Positions 22,900-34,649 of a stretch of 64,000 nucleotides of DNA are shown here, in pieces. Made by a program: the position numbers and the translations under genes. The stretch comes from Viola odorata (lineage: Eukaryota; Streptophyta; Magnoliopsida; Malpighiales; Violaceae). The stretch spans positions 58,504,304 to 58,568,303 of the forward strand of contig OY829537.1 in assembly GCA_963691705.1 (NCBI GenBank). Reading direction: 5' to 3'. The notes below the pieces were generated by a model. The model was given only the letters and a program-made list of their open reading frames with translations. It searched no databases and was not told the DNA's origin. Every line of letters begins with the position of its first letter. Position 1 is the first letter of the stretch.

Positions 22900-24168
22900 A
22901 GGAACCTGACGGTAAGCCGTGGTTCTACGACTTAGTACAGTTTATCAGAAATCGGGAGTACCCACCGGGGGCAAGCCGGGTTAGCAAGAAGACCCTCCAG
23001 CGCTTAGCACTAGACTTCTACCTCGACGACGAGGTTCTATATAAAAGGAGAGCTGATGGAGCTTTGCTTCGCTGCGTCACCATGGCCGAGGCAAAGAGAA
23101 TCATAGCAGAGATCCACGAAGGGGTCTGTTCCACACACGCAAGTGGGCATATGATGGCCAGACAAATAATGAGGCAAGGGTATTTTTGGCTCACCATCGA
23201 ACGAGATTGCATCAGCTGCTTTCGGAAGTGCCACAAATGTCAAATCTACGCGGACCATCTCCATGTCCCTCCAGCCCCTCTCTTCAGCATGACATCGCCT
23301 TGGCCTTTCGCGATGTGGGGAATCGACATCATCGGCCAAATTCATCCAACAGCCTCTAATGGCCATCTCTTCATCCTCGTAGCAATCGACTACTTCACCA
23401 AATGGGTAGAGGCCACCTTCTTACTCCAACAACACTCAGAAAATGACCATGCGATTCATTGAGAGAAATATCATTTGCCGTCACGGGGTCCCAGAGACCA
23501 TCATCACGGACAACGGCACCAATCTCAACGGAAAAATGATTGACGACCTTTGCCAACGTTGGAAGGTGAAGCACCGGAACTCGTCACCATATCGACCAAA
23601 GATGAATGGCACAGTCGAAGCAGCAAACAAGAACCTGAAGAGGATCATCCAAAAGATGGTAATCACGCACAAAGATTGGCATGACATGCTTCCCTTCGCA
23701 CTACATGCTTACCGGATAGCAACCCGTACATCCACAGGGGCAACTCCCTACTCATTAGTTTACGGCATGGAAGCCGTAATTCCCCTTGAGGTAGAAATCC
23801 CTTCTCTCAGAATCCTGGCAGAATCTGAAGTAGAAGAATCAGATTGGGCGAGAGTGAGGTACGAGCAGCTGAACCTCCTTCCCGAAAAGCGCTTGGCCAC
23901 TATCTGCCATGCGCAATTATATCAGCAAAGAATGGCCAACGCTTATAACAAGAAAGTACGACCTCGCAAATTCGAGGTTGGGGATTTAGTGCTGAAGAAA
24001 ATTCTCCCTCATCAGGAGGCCAGTCAAGGAAAGTGGGCCCCAAGGTACGAGGGCCCGTATCTGGTCAAAAGTGCATTCTCAGGGGGTGCCCTAATGCTAA
24101 CCAACATGGATGGAGACGATCTCCCGAGACCGGTAAATGCCGATGTTGTCAAGAGATACTTCGCCTGA
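22900..24168 (+). pseudogene. INT: Ogre integrase
   Basis: HHCC zinc region at about 23095-23245 (EIHEGVCSTHASGH, CFRKCHKC). Core: WGIDIIGQ (first Asp, about 23323), then a frameshift at about 23430-23460 into the frame of 23443, TDNGTNLN (second Asp) and, 35 residues on, VEAANK (Glu). The C-terminal part (FEVGDLVLKKI, KWAPRYEGPYLV) ends at the TGA at 24166-24168. There is no chromodomain. Only the frameshift breaks it. Confidence 0.87.
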
Positions 24169-25640
24169 AGCATCGTGGACAGAGCGTCCGGTCAGCCAAA
24201 GACATAGAGTTTTATCATGACAATCTAGCACAAACATTTGTCCTGAAATTAATAAAACAAGTTTTTTTCATGAGATGCTCGTTATTTTAAAAAATTGTTA
24301 TCCCCTTTCTTTTTCTTAAAATTTGTGAGATGACAAAAGGAGGCATGGCATAGATGGCTCCCCAGGAGTAGCTCGGGACGCAAGACGCGTCACTTAGACT
24401 AACACCACTAATCACTCTTCAGTTTTGCAGGGACATAAGGTCTCACGCCTCAAATCGTTGTCACGATAAAACCAGAGAGTTTCGCTCGTAGGAGCTGTTG
24501 AATTGCTGCAGCGGGCCACCTTCAAGAGCGAATCAGGAAAGATTTTAAGACAAACCATCACCCTCTAAAGTGAAATTTCTTTTCCTTGCAGTACTACCAG
24601 CACAGCCGGCATCGCAAACAACCGGTCTCAAAGGACTGAATGCTGGACCAAAGTCACAGAGCCCATCCCATGCCGGTCAAGCCATCGAAATGCTAGCAAC
24701 AACTCCTGAAAAAAGCACGACAAAAATCTGTCCTCCTAGAACTACCGTCAACATACTCAATGCGGTCTTGTTCAAGCGGTTTCCTAACCTCCGCACCATG
24801 ATCAACACGGTGAAGATCAATCCTTTAATTGAGGGACAGCCAGGTTGCGAGTGTCACCTACGCCAAGGCAAGAGCTACGACAAAGCATCTAACAACAAAG
24901 CCATCGTCAACCAACATCCGATACAAGTCACACTCAGTGACCCACGGATTGCCCGTCCAAAAGGGAGAGCTTAAAACTTATCAATCACATTACTTTTGCT
25001 AAAAATTGTCTTGCATTTACTCCTCATTTGTGCTTGCCATATCGTTTTCAGGGACTGGGTCACCCCCATTTGTTGCCTGCAGAAGAATGGTAAGCATACG
25101 CCCTTGCAGCCCCGCTGCACATCACGGGGACAGAGGGTCATCCCCTTTATCCTCGAGCAATCACGAAGCCAATCAGCGAAGGTCCAGCAAGACCGGCAAG
25201 CAAATAAACAGAATGCGGATCTCGTCCTTACTACGACCTGGATCGGCGGTTCCCGCGAAGCAGCTAAAAAAGAAACCAATCAACGCATCTAAGCAAGGCG
25301 TTCCGGAGCTGGGACCACGTCATAGGCACCCTCGAAAAGCCGAGTTAAAGGAAGGGAGAGTCCCTAAACTTATCTCATTTTCATTTTCAAAATAATTTCC
25401 CTTTCTGTTGTCCCCTCTGCACCTCACAGGGACTGGAAGCATCTCGCTGTCATCCGCGTGGATCTTGTGGAAGACGCCCTTGCAGCCCCGCTGCACAGTT
25501 CAGGGGAGTCCCTCTTTCTTTTCCCTTTATTTAAAATTGTTTTTATTCTTGCTCGCTTTGTTAGCTTTAAGTCGAGTACCATCGTCTGGCCCACTGGGGG
25601 CAACCTTGGGTTCTCGGTAGAACTTTGTAAGTAAGCCGTC
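24169..25640 (+). other. Ogre 3' region, part 1 (non-coding)
   Basis: No domain is recognisable. It contains two diverged copies, about 380 bp apart (25049 and 25428), of a block with CAGGGACTGG and the exact words GCCCTTGCAGCCCCGCTGCAC. ORFs of 98-134 codons here (24570-24974, 24996-25395) overlap in several frames and lack homology I can name; I treat them as chance. Confidence 0.5.
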
Positions 25641-25644
25641 TCAA

Positions 25645-25790
25645 ACCATCTAGCAATCAAACATCTAGCGATCAAACGTCTAGCAATCAAATGTCTATCA
25701 ATCAAACCATCTATCAATCAAACGTCTAGCAATCAAACCCCCTAGCAATCAAACCACCCGTCAATCAAAAATCAAAAATCAATCAAAAAT
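25645..25790 (+). repeat. Short tandem repeat of about 14 bp
   Basis: About ten units of CTAGCAATCAAACGT with variants (CTATCAATCAAACC, CTAGCGATCAAACG), ending in CAATCAAAAATCAAAAATCAATC. Confidence 0.8.
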
Positions 25791-26399
25791 CCCTCTTTAG
25801 CCCTACTCAAACAAAAGCATACTACTCTCATGAGCATTTTCATGCATCGTATATGTTAGGAATATTTAATCCCTCTGTTAACTCCAGCATCTATCCAAAT
25901 TACGTGCCGTGCATGATATTACCTGTTTGCTCTTATATCCACGGTTTGCTCCGACGTAAGCAGTCAAAAACAAATCCTGGTAAGCATTTTTGAGCCATCG
26001 CGTCTTATCCTTCATGAGTGTAAGGGCCTGACTAGATGCTAGTTGAGTTCGCATAATATCCAGGGTATATGCGCCATTAGACATGGGATAGCTATAAAGT
26101 GACGTGGGACTTTTACGATTTTCTCCACTTTTTTCGTTTCTTCCCTCTTTCCACCATATATGTCATCACTCCCCCAAACCGTCAATATCACTCACACCCC
26201 GGGAGCCAAAGAATAGTTTCAACTAAAATTACCAGCCGGAAGTAAAAGCACGTCGAGTCCAAGAGCCCGATGAAGGAGACGGAAAAGGTCACTAGGAGAT
26301 CGCTAAGGACCATCACCGAAGAAGCAGCAACGACGAAAGCCGAGGCCTCAAGACAGAAGGGGAAAAGATCAAGATGAAGGCTGTGCTTGCTCTGCTCTG

Positions 26400-26960
26400 T
26401 TGCATTTCAAATCAAATCAAAAAGGGGAGGGATAAAAAAAAAAAAAAAAAAAAAAGGGAAAAATGAGAGGAAAAAAGAAAAAAAGGGGGAGAGAGGGGAA
26501 AAAGGGAAAAGAAAAGAAAAGAAAGAAAATGCTCAGAAATCTTCGAAGAATACAAACAATCGAAGAGCCAAAGCAATCACAGCCCGGGGACAACTCAATT
26601 CGAGAAATCTCGAAGAAAACTTTCCCTAGTGAACTCGAGTAGAAAGGCCCAAGGCCAACTCGAGAAATCTCAAAGCAACCTTCCCTAGTGAAGTCAAGCA
26701 AAAAGGCCCGAGGCCAACTCGAGGACCCTCAAAGCAAGCATTCCTAGTAAGAACCCGAGAAGAGAAAGGGGCCCCAGGCCAACTCAAGTAGTGAGTCGCA
26801 AAAGGAACAACGACGACGCTCCCCAATGAAGACTCAAGAAAAGGGCCCCTGGCCACACGGAATGCACCCCCAGCAAGGATCCCAGAGCTCACGCACTCTG
26901 TCAAGCAAGCATCCCCAGCAAAAAGCGAAAGAGCTCGCACACCCCGCCCTCATCAGGGCC
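26400..26960 (+). repeat. Purine-rich tract and 60-bp GGCC..AACTCGAG repeats
   Basis: A 120-bp G/A-only stretch (26425-26545, with an A-run at about 26429-26454) is followed by degenerate 50-65-bp units built on AAAGGCCC-AGGCCAACTCGAG-AATCTC-AAGCA-CCTTCCCTAGTGAA. ORFs on either strand here are products of composition. Confidence 0.75.
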
Positions 26961-27334
26961 AATCAGCAAAGCATCACTCATCAAAAGCCTTCCAACTCCC
27001 AAGCAAAGCAATCTTTTCCAAAACAAACTTCTTTCCGGACATTTCGCGTCCTTTCATTCTTTTTCGTAAAAGTCCCATCGATTATTAGAACGCCCATGCA
27101 TGTGCATCTTCATTCGAAGTCTATTCACTCGGATTGACATTGCGAACTGTAAATTATGTATCATGTTAGTTGCATCTTTATGAGTGTAAAACACTTAGCC
27201 TTGTTTCAGAGCGTGAGTGCAAACACTAATATCAGGTGAGGACTGCTTATGGCTGCAAATCGTGGGAAAGTCTTGTCCTTGTGGTCGTTACCTCCTGAGC
27301 AGGATGCAGACGCATTCTAAGTTCGTATCAAGGG

Positions 27335-28300
27335 CGCTAGCATTAGCATTTCTTCCCCTCCCAGAGTGACAACATAGTTTACCTTCCATTAGCATTTCTT
27401 CTCCCACTAGAGTGATAGCACTTAGGTTTCAGCCTTAGCATCCTTCTCCTCCCAGAGTGACAACACTTAGGTTTTAGCCTTAGCATCCTTCTCCTCCTAG
27501 AGTGACAACACTTAGTTTTCAGCATTAGCATTCTTCTCCTCCTAGAGTGACAGCACTTAGTTTTCAGCCTTAGCATTCTTCTCCTCCTAGAGTGACAGCA
27601 CTTAGTTTCAGCCTTAGCATTCTTCTCCTCCTAGAGTGACAACACTTAGTTTTCAGCATTAGCATTCTTCTCCTCCTAGAGTGACAGCACTTAGTTTTCA
27701 GCCTTAGCATTCTTCTCCTCCTAGAGTGACAACACTTAGTTTTCAGCATTAGCATTCTTCTCCTCCTAGAGTGACAACACTTAGTTTTCAGCCTTAGCAT
27801 TCTTCTCCTCCTAGAGTGACAACACTTAGTTTTCAGCCTTAGCATTCTTCTCCTCCTAGAGTGACAACACTTAGTTTTCAGCATTAGCATTCTTCTCCTC
27901 CTAGAGTGACAGCACTTAGTTTTCAGCCTTAGCATTCTTCCCCTCCCAGAGTGACCTTAGTTTAATTTCCGCATCTCGCGCCTTCTCCTATGGGAATCGA
28001 CGTTGCTTAAATTTTCAGCCTTAGCATTCACCTCCTCCTAGAGTGACAACAGTTAGTTTTCAGCCTTAGCACTTCTCCTTCTCCTAGAGTGACATCATAG
28101 TTTAGTTTTCAGCATCAAACATTTCTTCTCCTCCCAGAGTAATAGCATAGCGTAGTCTTACCTTTTTTTAGCCCTAGCATTTCTTCCCCTCCCAGAGTGA
28201 CATCCTTCACATAATTCTACATTTCTGCATAATTAGTTCCTCCTCCTAGAGTGACATCATTAGGACAAATCATTCATACTTCTGCGAATTACGCGTTATC
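27335..28300 (+). repeat. 45-bp tandem array in Ogre 3' region
   Basis: About thirteen regular units (27380-27960) of AGCATTCTTCTCCTCCTAGAGTGACA[GA]CACTTAGTTTTCAGC[CA]TT, followed by more diverged units to about 28300, all keeping the core CTCC[TC]AGAGTGACA. Because 45 is a multiple of three, the minus strand shows long artificial frames (15-residue period). Confidence 0.92.
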
Positions 28301-28651
28301 CTCTCTAGGCAACGTCTGTTGCATGTTAGACCCCCTAGTGGAGCTGTCATTTACATTCTTGTAAAATCACTTTCCGTCCCCGGTAGAGTGGTTATCATTT
28401 ACATTTTCTGCAACTTATGTTTCTCTCGATACCCGAATAGAACTAAGTTTATATCTTTGCAGGATCAACAACCTATCTCCTCCCAGAGCGACATCCAGCA
28501 ATCACCTTTTATCCCCAGTGACGACATCAATCAACTACCTCCCCCCCAGAGCGACATCATTACTGTAAGCTTGAGGTAAGACCCGCTGTGTCGCCAAAAT
28601 TCGGATATATAGGGGCAACTATCTTTACTGCTTATCAAATACTTCGATAAG

Positions 28652-28670
28652 ACAGTAAAGAGGGGGCAAC
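28652..28670 (+). other. Polypurine tract of Ogre
   Basis: ACAGTAAAGAGGGGGCAAC sits directly before the TG of the 3' LTR (28671), where the plus-strand primer is expected. Confidence 0.8.
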
Positions 28671-31600
28671 TGTTGATACCCGAATTTTGACGCCATTTTT
28701 ATTTAATTTTAGCATTTCTGTTATTTAGTTAATTTATAGTCATTTTCAGTTGATTTAATGTCGCTAGCATTCTTAGGTGTTTCGTTGCATTTTAGCATCA
28801 TCGTTAGCATCGTCAACTTTCGAAATCGCATTTTTATTTTTTCGGCGTGTATTTTCATTATTATTATCATTAATATTTTTAGCCTTAAAAATCACATTTT
28901 TAACTATCCGGCAGTCAGTTGCTAGTTTTTTCTTCGTTTTATGTCATCTCACGATTTTTAGGATTTTTTATATTTTAGCGCATTTTTTAGTATTTTTATT
29001 ATTTTATTATTATTTTCATTCCAGCTGTTATTGGACCCGAGTAAGTCTACTCGGATAATAGCTCGACTTTAAAATGTTTTCCATCAACTAGTTGCTAGCT
29101 TTTTTTCTGCTCGCAACGGTCTACAGCGTTTCATGTAATTTTCGGCGTAACATTTTTATTTTTCCGTTTGCGCGTTTCACGCTTTTGAACGAGAAAATAA
29201 ATGCGCTAAGCGGAAAATTTTCATTATTCGCTGTATACGGTTAAACTCGTCATATTTTTCTCTACGCGCGGGTACCTTCGGCTCGAAAAGTCAGAACGTT
29301 TGGTCACGGGAACCGGCTCGAGGCCATTTAAATCAGATAAAATGCCATTTGATCATGGCCATTGATCTGGTCAACCAAGGAAAGTCAACCAGATCAATGG
29401 CCCTTGAATTAATGTGCATAATGCACATGCACAGTGCACGCACGAGCAAGGCAGCGAAGTCCTCGCCCGAGCCACCTGATCCCATCGCGTCCTAGCCAGC
29501 CCGTAGCTCCCTATCCCTCCGCCATCATCACGCCTCCCCTAGCTCCTCCACACGCAGCTCCTTCGTTCGGCCATCCACGTGAGCTTTGGCTATAAATAGC
29601 CACCCTCCTTCATCGAGAAAAAAAGGTCCGAAATTTTGCAATAAAAACAACACTGCCCATCTCCATTTTCCTGTCCGGTTCACGCACCCTCACTCCCGTT
29701 CCTTGCCGTCGTCTGCAGCAGCAGCACTGTAAGCGTTCCCTCTCCCATTTTCCTTTTAAATTTCTTTTAACACTTAGTCAATTAATTAAGCCTTGAAACT
29801 TGCTGCAAGCACTTGGTTTTCAACTTAATTTCACTATGCTAACATTAGTTTAAATTATCGTGGCTTAGTTTAATTGTTTTGTCAATTAACGTATATATGC
29901 ATTGCTTCTTTTCCTTGAAAAATCTTGCTGTTTTGGTGTCCATTTCCTTGCTGTGATCACACGTTTGTGTCGTTGGAAGGGAGAGGTATCTTTCGGGTCA
30001 AGAACCAGGCGAATTGGTCGCCTGGTTCGTCACCTCGGTCGCCGACAGTGGCGCCGGTGATGTGAGGTTGAAGATGAGATGATCGGGCCGCATGGCCCTT
30101 CGCGAAATGAAAGAAAGGTGATGGGCCAAGCCCATCACCATTTAAATTAATTTCCTTGGGCCAGGAATTGTTCCTGGCCAATTTCTCCAAATTTCCAAGC
30201 TGGGCCCAGCCCATTTATATTTTTCCGAGTCTTCGATTCGTTATTTTTTACGAAAATGCTCACATGCTTCGTATAATCATTCTTCATGATACGTGCTATT
30301 TTTCCTATAATTTATGCATGAATTGTTTAGTTCACTTTTTTTGTAAAATATTTCGTATGCTTATTCTTGCCTCAAGTTTGTTTATTGAACTGTTGTTTTT
30401 ATATACTTGAATTGTTCATTTCTTATCGTGATATTTATTTCATTTTACTTCAGTCATTTATATTTAGCAATTTAAATTCAGTCATTTAAATTACCGCCTA
30501 TATGGTCGGTTGTCATTTAATTTTTCGCAAATTATCAACTGCTTTTCATTTTCGTAAATATTCAACTGCTTTAATTTTTCGCAAACTGCTGGAAATCCTT
30601 CCGCAAATTATCAACTGTTTAAATTCTTCGCACTTTAATTTTCCGCAATTTACTTTCGGCAATTTAAATTCAATACCGCCTACATGGTCGGTCGCATTTC
30701 AATTTTCGTAAATATTCAACTGCTTTAATTTTTCGCAAACTGTTGGAAATCCTTCCGCAAATTATCAACTGTGTAATTTTCCGCACTTTAATTTTCCGCA
30801 TTTTACTTTTCAGCACTTTACTCTTCTGCACTTTAATTTTTCGCAATTTACTTTTGGCAATTTAAATTCAATATACCGCCTATATGGTCGGTCGCATTTT
30901 AATTCTCTTAAATATTCAACTGCTTTAATTTTTCGCAAACTGCTGGAAATTCTTCCGCAAATATCAACTGTTTATTTTCTGCAAATATCCAACTGCTCAT
31001 TCTCTGCATTATCAACCGGTTTTATTTTCTGCAAATCACCAAACTTTTTTTATTCCCTGTAAATCGTCAACTACACTTAATTTTTTTGCACTCAGCATTT
31101 AACTTCTCGTATGCTTAAAATCCATCATTTTTCGCATGCGATACACGTAGCATCTAAATTCTCGTATGCTTAAAATCAATCATTTTTTGCATGCAATCAA
31201 CCTAGCATTTAAATTCTCGTATGCTTAAAATCAATCATTTTTCGCATGCAATCAACCTAGCATTTAAATTCTCGTATGCTTAAAATCCATCATTTTTCGC
31301 ATGCAATCCACGCAACATTTAAATTCTCGTATGCTTAAAATCCATCATTTTTCGCATGCAATCAACCTAGCATCTAAATTCTCGTCTGCTTAAAATCAAT
31401 CATTTTTCGCATGCAATCAACCCAGCATTAAATTCTCGTATGCGTTAAATCCATCATTTTTCGCATGCAATCAACTCAGCATTTAATTCTCGTATACGTT
31501 AAATCCATCATTTTTCGCATGCAATCAACTCAGCATTTAATTTTCGTATGCGTTAAATCCATCATTTTTCGCATGCAATCAACTCAGTATTTAGTTTTCG

Positions 31601-32547
31601 TATGCGTTAAATCCATCATTTCTCGCGTACAGTCAATTGTCATTTAAATTTTCGCACTCATAAAATTGCCTATTTATTTCTCGAGCTATCTCTAACACTC
31701 TCATTTTGTAGGTTTTAATTCCAAGCTTCGCTCGCAAGTACGCCTTTCGTTCCTTTTTACTTATTCAACGCTTTTCGCAAATATCCATCGTACGCATGAT
31801 ATATAGAACTGCTAGAATTAAAATCAACCCACATGAACAACGTGTTTAAAGAGTTGCTTAAAATGCCATGTTCATATGATTTTAAATTCTCGTTTGTATT
31901 GACTGCATGTACATGGGGACTGTTGATCCCACATCAGTTTTCCATTTCAAAAATCCATCATTTAAATTTGTACTCTGTTAGCAATCCATGATAGGATCAC
32001 GTAGTAATTAATTTAATCATGCATGGCCCGATGATGAAAAAAGAGGGCGCTCATTCAGTCTTACGGAAAATTCAGGCCCATCACGTTGCGGTTGGGAATA
32101 ATCAATCAATCTTGATAAACGGTAACCCCGTCAGAAAGATTTTTTAATTATTCCTGAACGTCACGATCATAAAAAAAGACTAAAGTGACGATTCCTCTGA
32201 GGGCCCCCTTTTTCAAAACGCATTTTTCAAACACCTTTTTAAACACCTCTCTCATCAACCGGTAACCATTTTCGGATGTGACTCGGGTGCCTAACACCTT
32301 CCCGAGACCATAATATGACCCCGAACCTTTGTCTAGGGTTCAGACCTTTTTTTTTGTGCCTTTAGTTTTTTTACTTATTATATTTCCTATGCCATGACGA
32401 TTAGGGTTCCCTAAGCCTAGCAACCAAATTAGGGTGGCGACTTCATTGCATGCTGCTAGGCGTCCTTTTACGCCGAGCATCTGAAGGTCTCAAATTTCAT
32501 TGCACCCGCGCGAATTACTTTTTTCGTAATTTTCGTGGGGCGCGACA
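28671..32547 (+). repeat. 3' LTR of Ogre
   Basis: Matches the 5' LTR throughout (same ends, TATA box at 29591-29598, same two repeat systems at 30500-31640). It is 139 bp longer, most of it from about two extra 55-bp units in the array (31090-31640 against 14060-14500). Substitutions are scattered at low density, so insertion is not very recent but not ancient. Confidence 0.95.
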
Positions 32548-33239
32548 GGAATGTAGGGATTGATTAATCATTTCTGGTCGGGCTGATTAATCGTTGGTTT
32601 CTTTACTAAAGCGAGAGCCCTGTTTATCATCATCGGGCCATGCATGATTAATATTTAATTACTAGGTGATCTATCATGGCAAAACTAGCACGATACCAAT
32701 TTAATGAATGCAAATAAACCGTGTGGGCTTGAAGCCACCATGCTCATATATCAAAGGTATAAGAATTAATTTCACGGCATAAAAGCAAGTGATGTAAACA
32801 CATAAGCATGTGCGTTGATTTTATTTTCTAACAATTCTAAATATCATGCATACAATTATGATATGAGTTTTTTAACATTTCTATATAGCATGCATATGAA
32901 TAATATTTGCGGAAAACATTGAATAAATAAGAGAGGCTATAAAGCGTACTTACGTTGCGTGATCTTGATCTACCTTATAAAACGAAAGTATTAGCGATAG
33001 TTCGATCAAAAATAAATAAAGAACGAGTAAAATAAAAATTTAATTAATTTCAAACGAGCAAGTAAATAATTAAACATGGCAAGTAAAAATATTTTAACAC
33101 ATGTGAGAGTATGATCATATCGATAAATAATTAACATGGCAAAAATTACGAAAGAAAGCATACAACAAATATTCATGCGATTTAGACAATGACATAATTT
33201 ATACATTAAATAAGGCACACGAGTATTTAATAAGAAAAT

Positions 33240-33565
33240 AACATACGATTTAACATGGCATAATTACGAAAAAGAAATACGAACATTTCAATGATTTAAA
33301 CATGGTATAATAAAAAAAAACATACAAATTATTAATATGATTTAAACATAGCATAATAAAAAAAAGCATACGAATTATTAATAAGATTTAAACATGGCAT
33401 AATAAAAAAAGCATACGAATTATTAATAAGATTTAAACATGGCATAATAAAAAAAGCATACGAATTATTAATAAGATTTAAACATGGCATAATAAAAAAG
33501 AGCATACGAATTATTAATAAGATTTAAACATGGCATAATAAAAAAGCATACGAATTTAATTAAAT
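33240..33565 (-). repeat. 44-45-bp AT-rich tandem array in LTR G
   Basis: About six units of GATTTAAACATGGCATAATAAAAAA-GCATACGAATTATTAATAA. It lies at a place comparable to the 55-bp array of the Ogre LTR but with an unrelated-looking unit, so the array differs between related LTR families. Confidence 0.85.
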
Positions 33566-34290
33566 AAACGCGAAAATAAAAAGACTCGAACAATCGACGA
33601 AAAAGATGGGCTGGGCCCATGCAATGCTGAAATTTTTAAAAGAAAATGAGGGCAGTTGGCTTGGCCAAGCCAAGGCCCATTTGCAATTTGAAAATAGCCA
33701 AAGAAAGGGACGGGCTTGTCCCATCACCTTCCTTTCCTAAGAACAGCAGCCACGGCTGCTACTGTTCCTCTTCTTCCTTGCACCGACGCTACTGCCGGCG
33801 ACAAGGGAGGAGCTCCGACTACCCAAAACTATGAAAAACATATCGCAATGCACAGAGAATGAAGCGACGACCGAAACCCAACAAAAATTAAACCATTTCA
33901 ACCACAAACGAGGAGTAATTTAACAATTGAAAATATATATGCATTAAACCCAAAAAATCATAATTAATTAAATCAGGCAGCACACATTTAAATTGAAGCA
34001 ATCAAAGCATTTATAACTTGAAAACAAAGTATTTAAAATAGATTTGAGCCATTGATTAAATGTTTAAAGCTAAAAATGAAAATTAAAAGAGAGAAGCTAG
34101 AGAGAGAAAGCTTGGTAAACTCACCGAGTCAAGAACCTCAATTTTTTAGCTTAGGTTGCTTAGCACAGGTTGCTAGGAGGGTTAATCACTCAAGTGAGTT
34201 ATTTATTCCGCATTCAAAAATCCAATCCTTCGAACTAGATCAAAAAGGTACTCATTACGCATCCTACGCAACTAGGATCGTATCACTAAG

Positions 34291-34647
34291 GGGATTCAGT
34301 TGGCTGCCTCTAGTAGTAGTATTGCAAGTGCGCAAGATGAGATGATAGCAATTGATGATGGACAAGTGACGATCTTATCCGAGAATGCTAAGGCTCTTGT
34401 TGAGCGCAATGTGATGAGCATACAAGAAAAATCTTTTGCCGAATTTGAGAGTACTAGAAATATTGAGAGCAAAAGAGGAGAGTTGAGTGGAAAGAAAGAG
34501 GGCATAAGAGAGAAAAATAGCTCCTATGAAAAGAGTGATCATGCGAAAGAAGATGAAAATAAAAACAACCCCCATGAAAATAGCGAGTATGGGAAAAAAG
34601 ATGAGAGTTTAAAACACTTGCAGAGAATGGAAATTTTGAAAAAGTAG
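34291..34647 (+). pseudogene. gag: gag of element E, part 2
   Basis: Continues the frame open at 11023. It starts Gly-Ile-Gln-Leu directly after the duplicated CTAAG and runs 118 codons to TAG 34645. The content is acidic and lysine-rich, low complexity (SSYEKSDHAKEDENKNN, SEYGKKDES), like a disordered C-terminal Gag tail. No protease motif. Confidence 0.6.
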
Positions 34648-34649
34648 AG

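Larger units (their letters stand above)
11669..32547 (+). mobile_element. Ogre element (Tat/Ogre lineage, 20.9 kb)
   Basis: LTRs of 3738 bp (11669-15406) and 3877 bp (28671-32547), a tRNA-Arg-type PBS, a long leader, gag with duplicated zinc modules, protease, a candidate intron before RT, RT, RNase H, aRNH, integrase, and a 4.5-kb repeat-rich 3' region ending in a polypurine tract. Size, giant LTRs, PBS and intron fit Ogre (established family features). Flanking 5-mers are GGACT (11664-11668) and GGAAT (32548-32552), one mismatch. Many stops and frameshifts make it defective. Confidence 0.92.
11195..34120 (-). repeat. Inverted Ogre-type LTR 'G', truncated, split by the Ogre insertion
   Basis: The segments 11195-11668 and 32548-about 34120 together resemble, on the minus strand, the 3' two-thirds of the Ogre LTR. 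Shared blocks include GATTAGG-TTTCCTAA, AGGGTGGCGACTTCATTGCA, GGGTGCCTAACAC-TTCCCGAG, ATAATACGACC-CGAACC and ATGCATGGCCCGATGATGA. The end TGCGACA matches the Ogre LTR end GCGACA. The U3 part with TATA box is not seen, so G is truncated; the right boundary (33.9-34.12 kb) is uncertain. TTATG at 11190-11194 is a possible left target site without a visible partner. Confidence 0.72.
11019..34290 (+). mobile_element. Solo LTR 'F' of the E family, with target duplication CTAAG, carrying nested G and Ogre
   Basis: F begins TGATACGATCC at 11024 and ends GGATCGTATCA at 34285, a near-perfect terminal inverted repeat matching the ends of the E 3' LTR (TGATACGATCC..GGATCGTATCA). CTAAG occurs immediately before (11019-11023) and immediately after (34286-34290). 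F sequence is 11024-11194 and about 34121-34285; everything between is younger insertion. The left part matches the E LTR (GATGTTAGCTTTCG..CAATCGGACGGGTGGATC). With no internal region of its own it is a solo LTR left by LTR-LTR recombination. Confidence 0.82.

Noticed and set aside
24570..25395. ORFs of 98-134 codons downstream of Ogre integrase
   Set aside because: They overlap in different frames in a repeat-bearing region and show no recognisable domain.
27379..27935. Minus-strand Cys/Arg/Lys-rich ORFs with 15-residue repeats
   Set aside because: They are translation of the 45-bp tandem array; the period is a multiple of three so any frame stays open.
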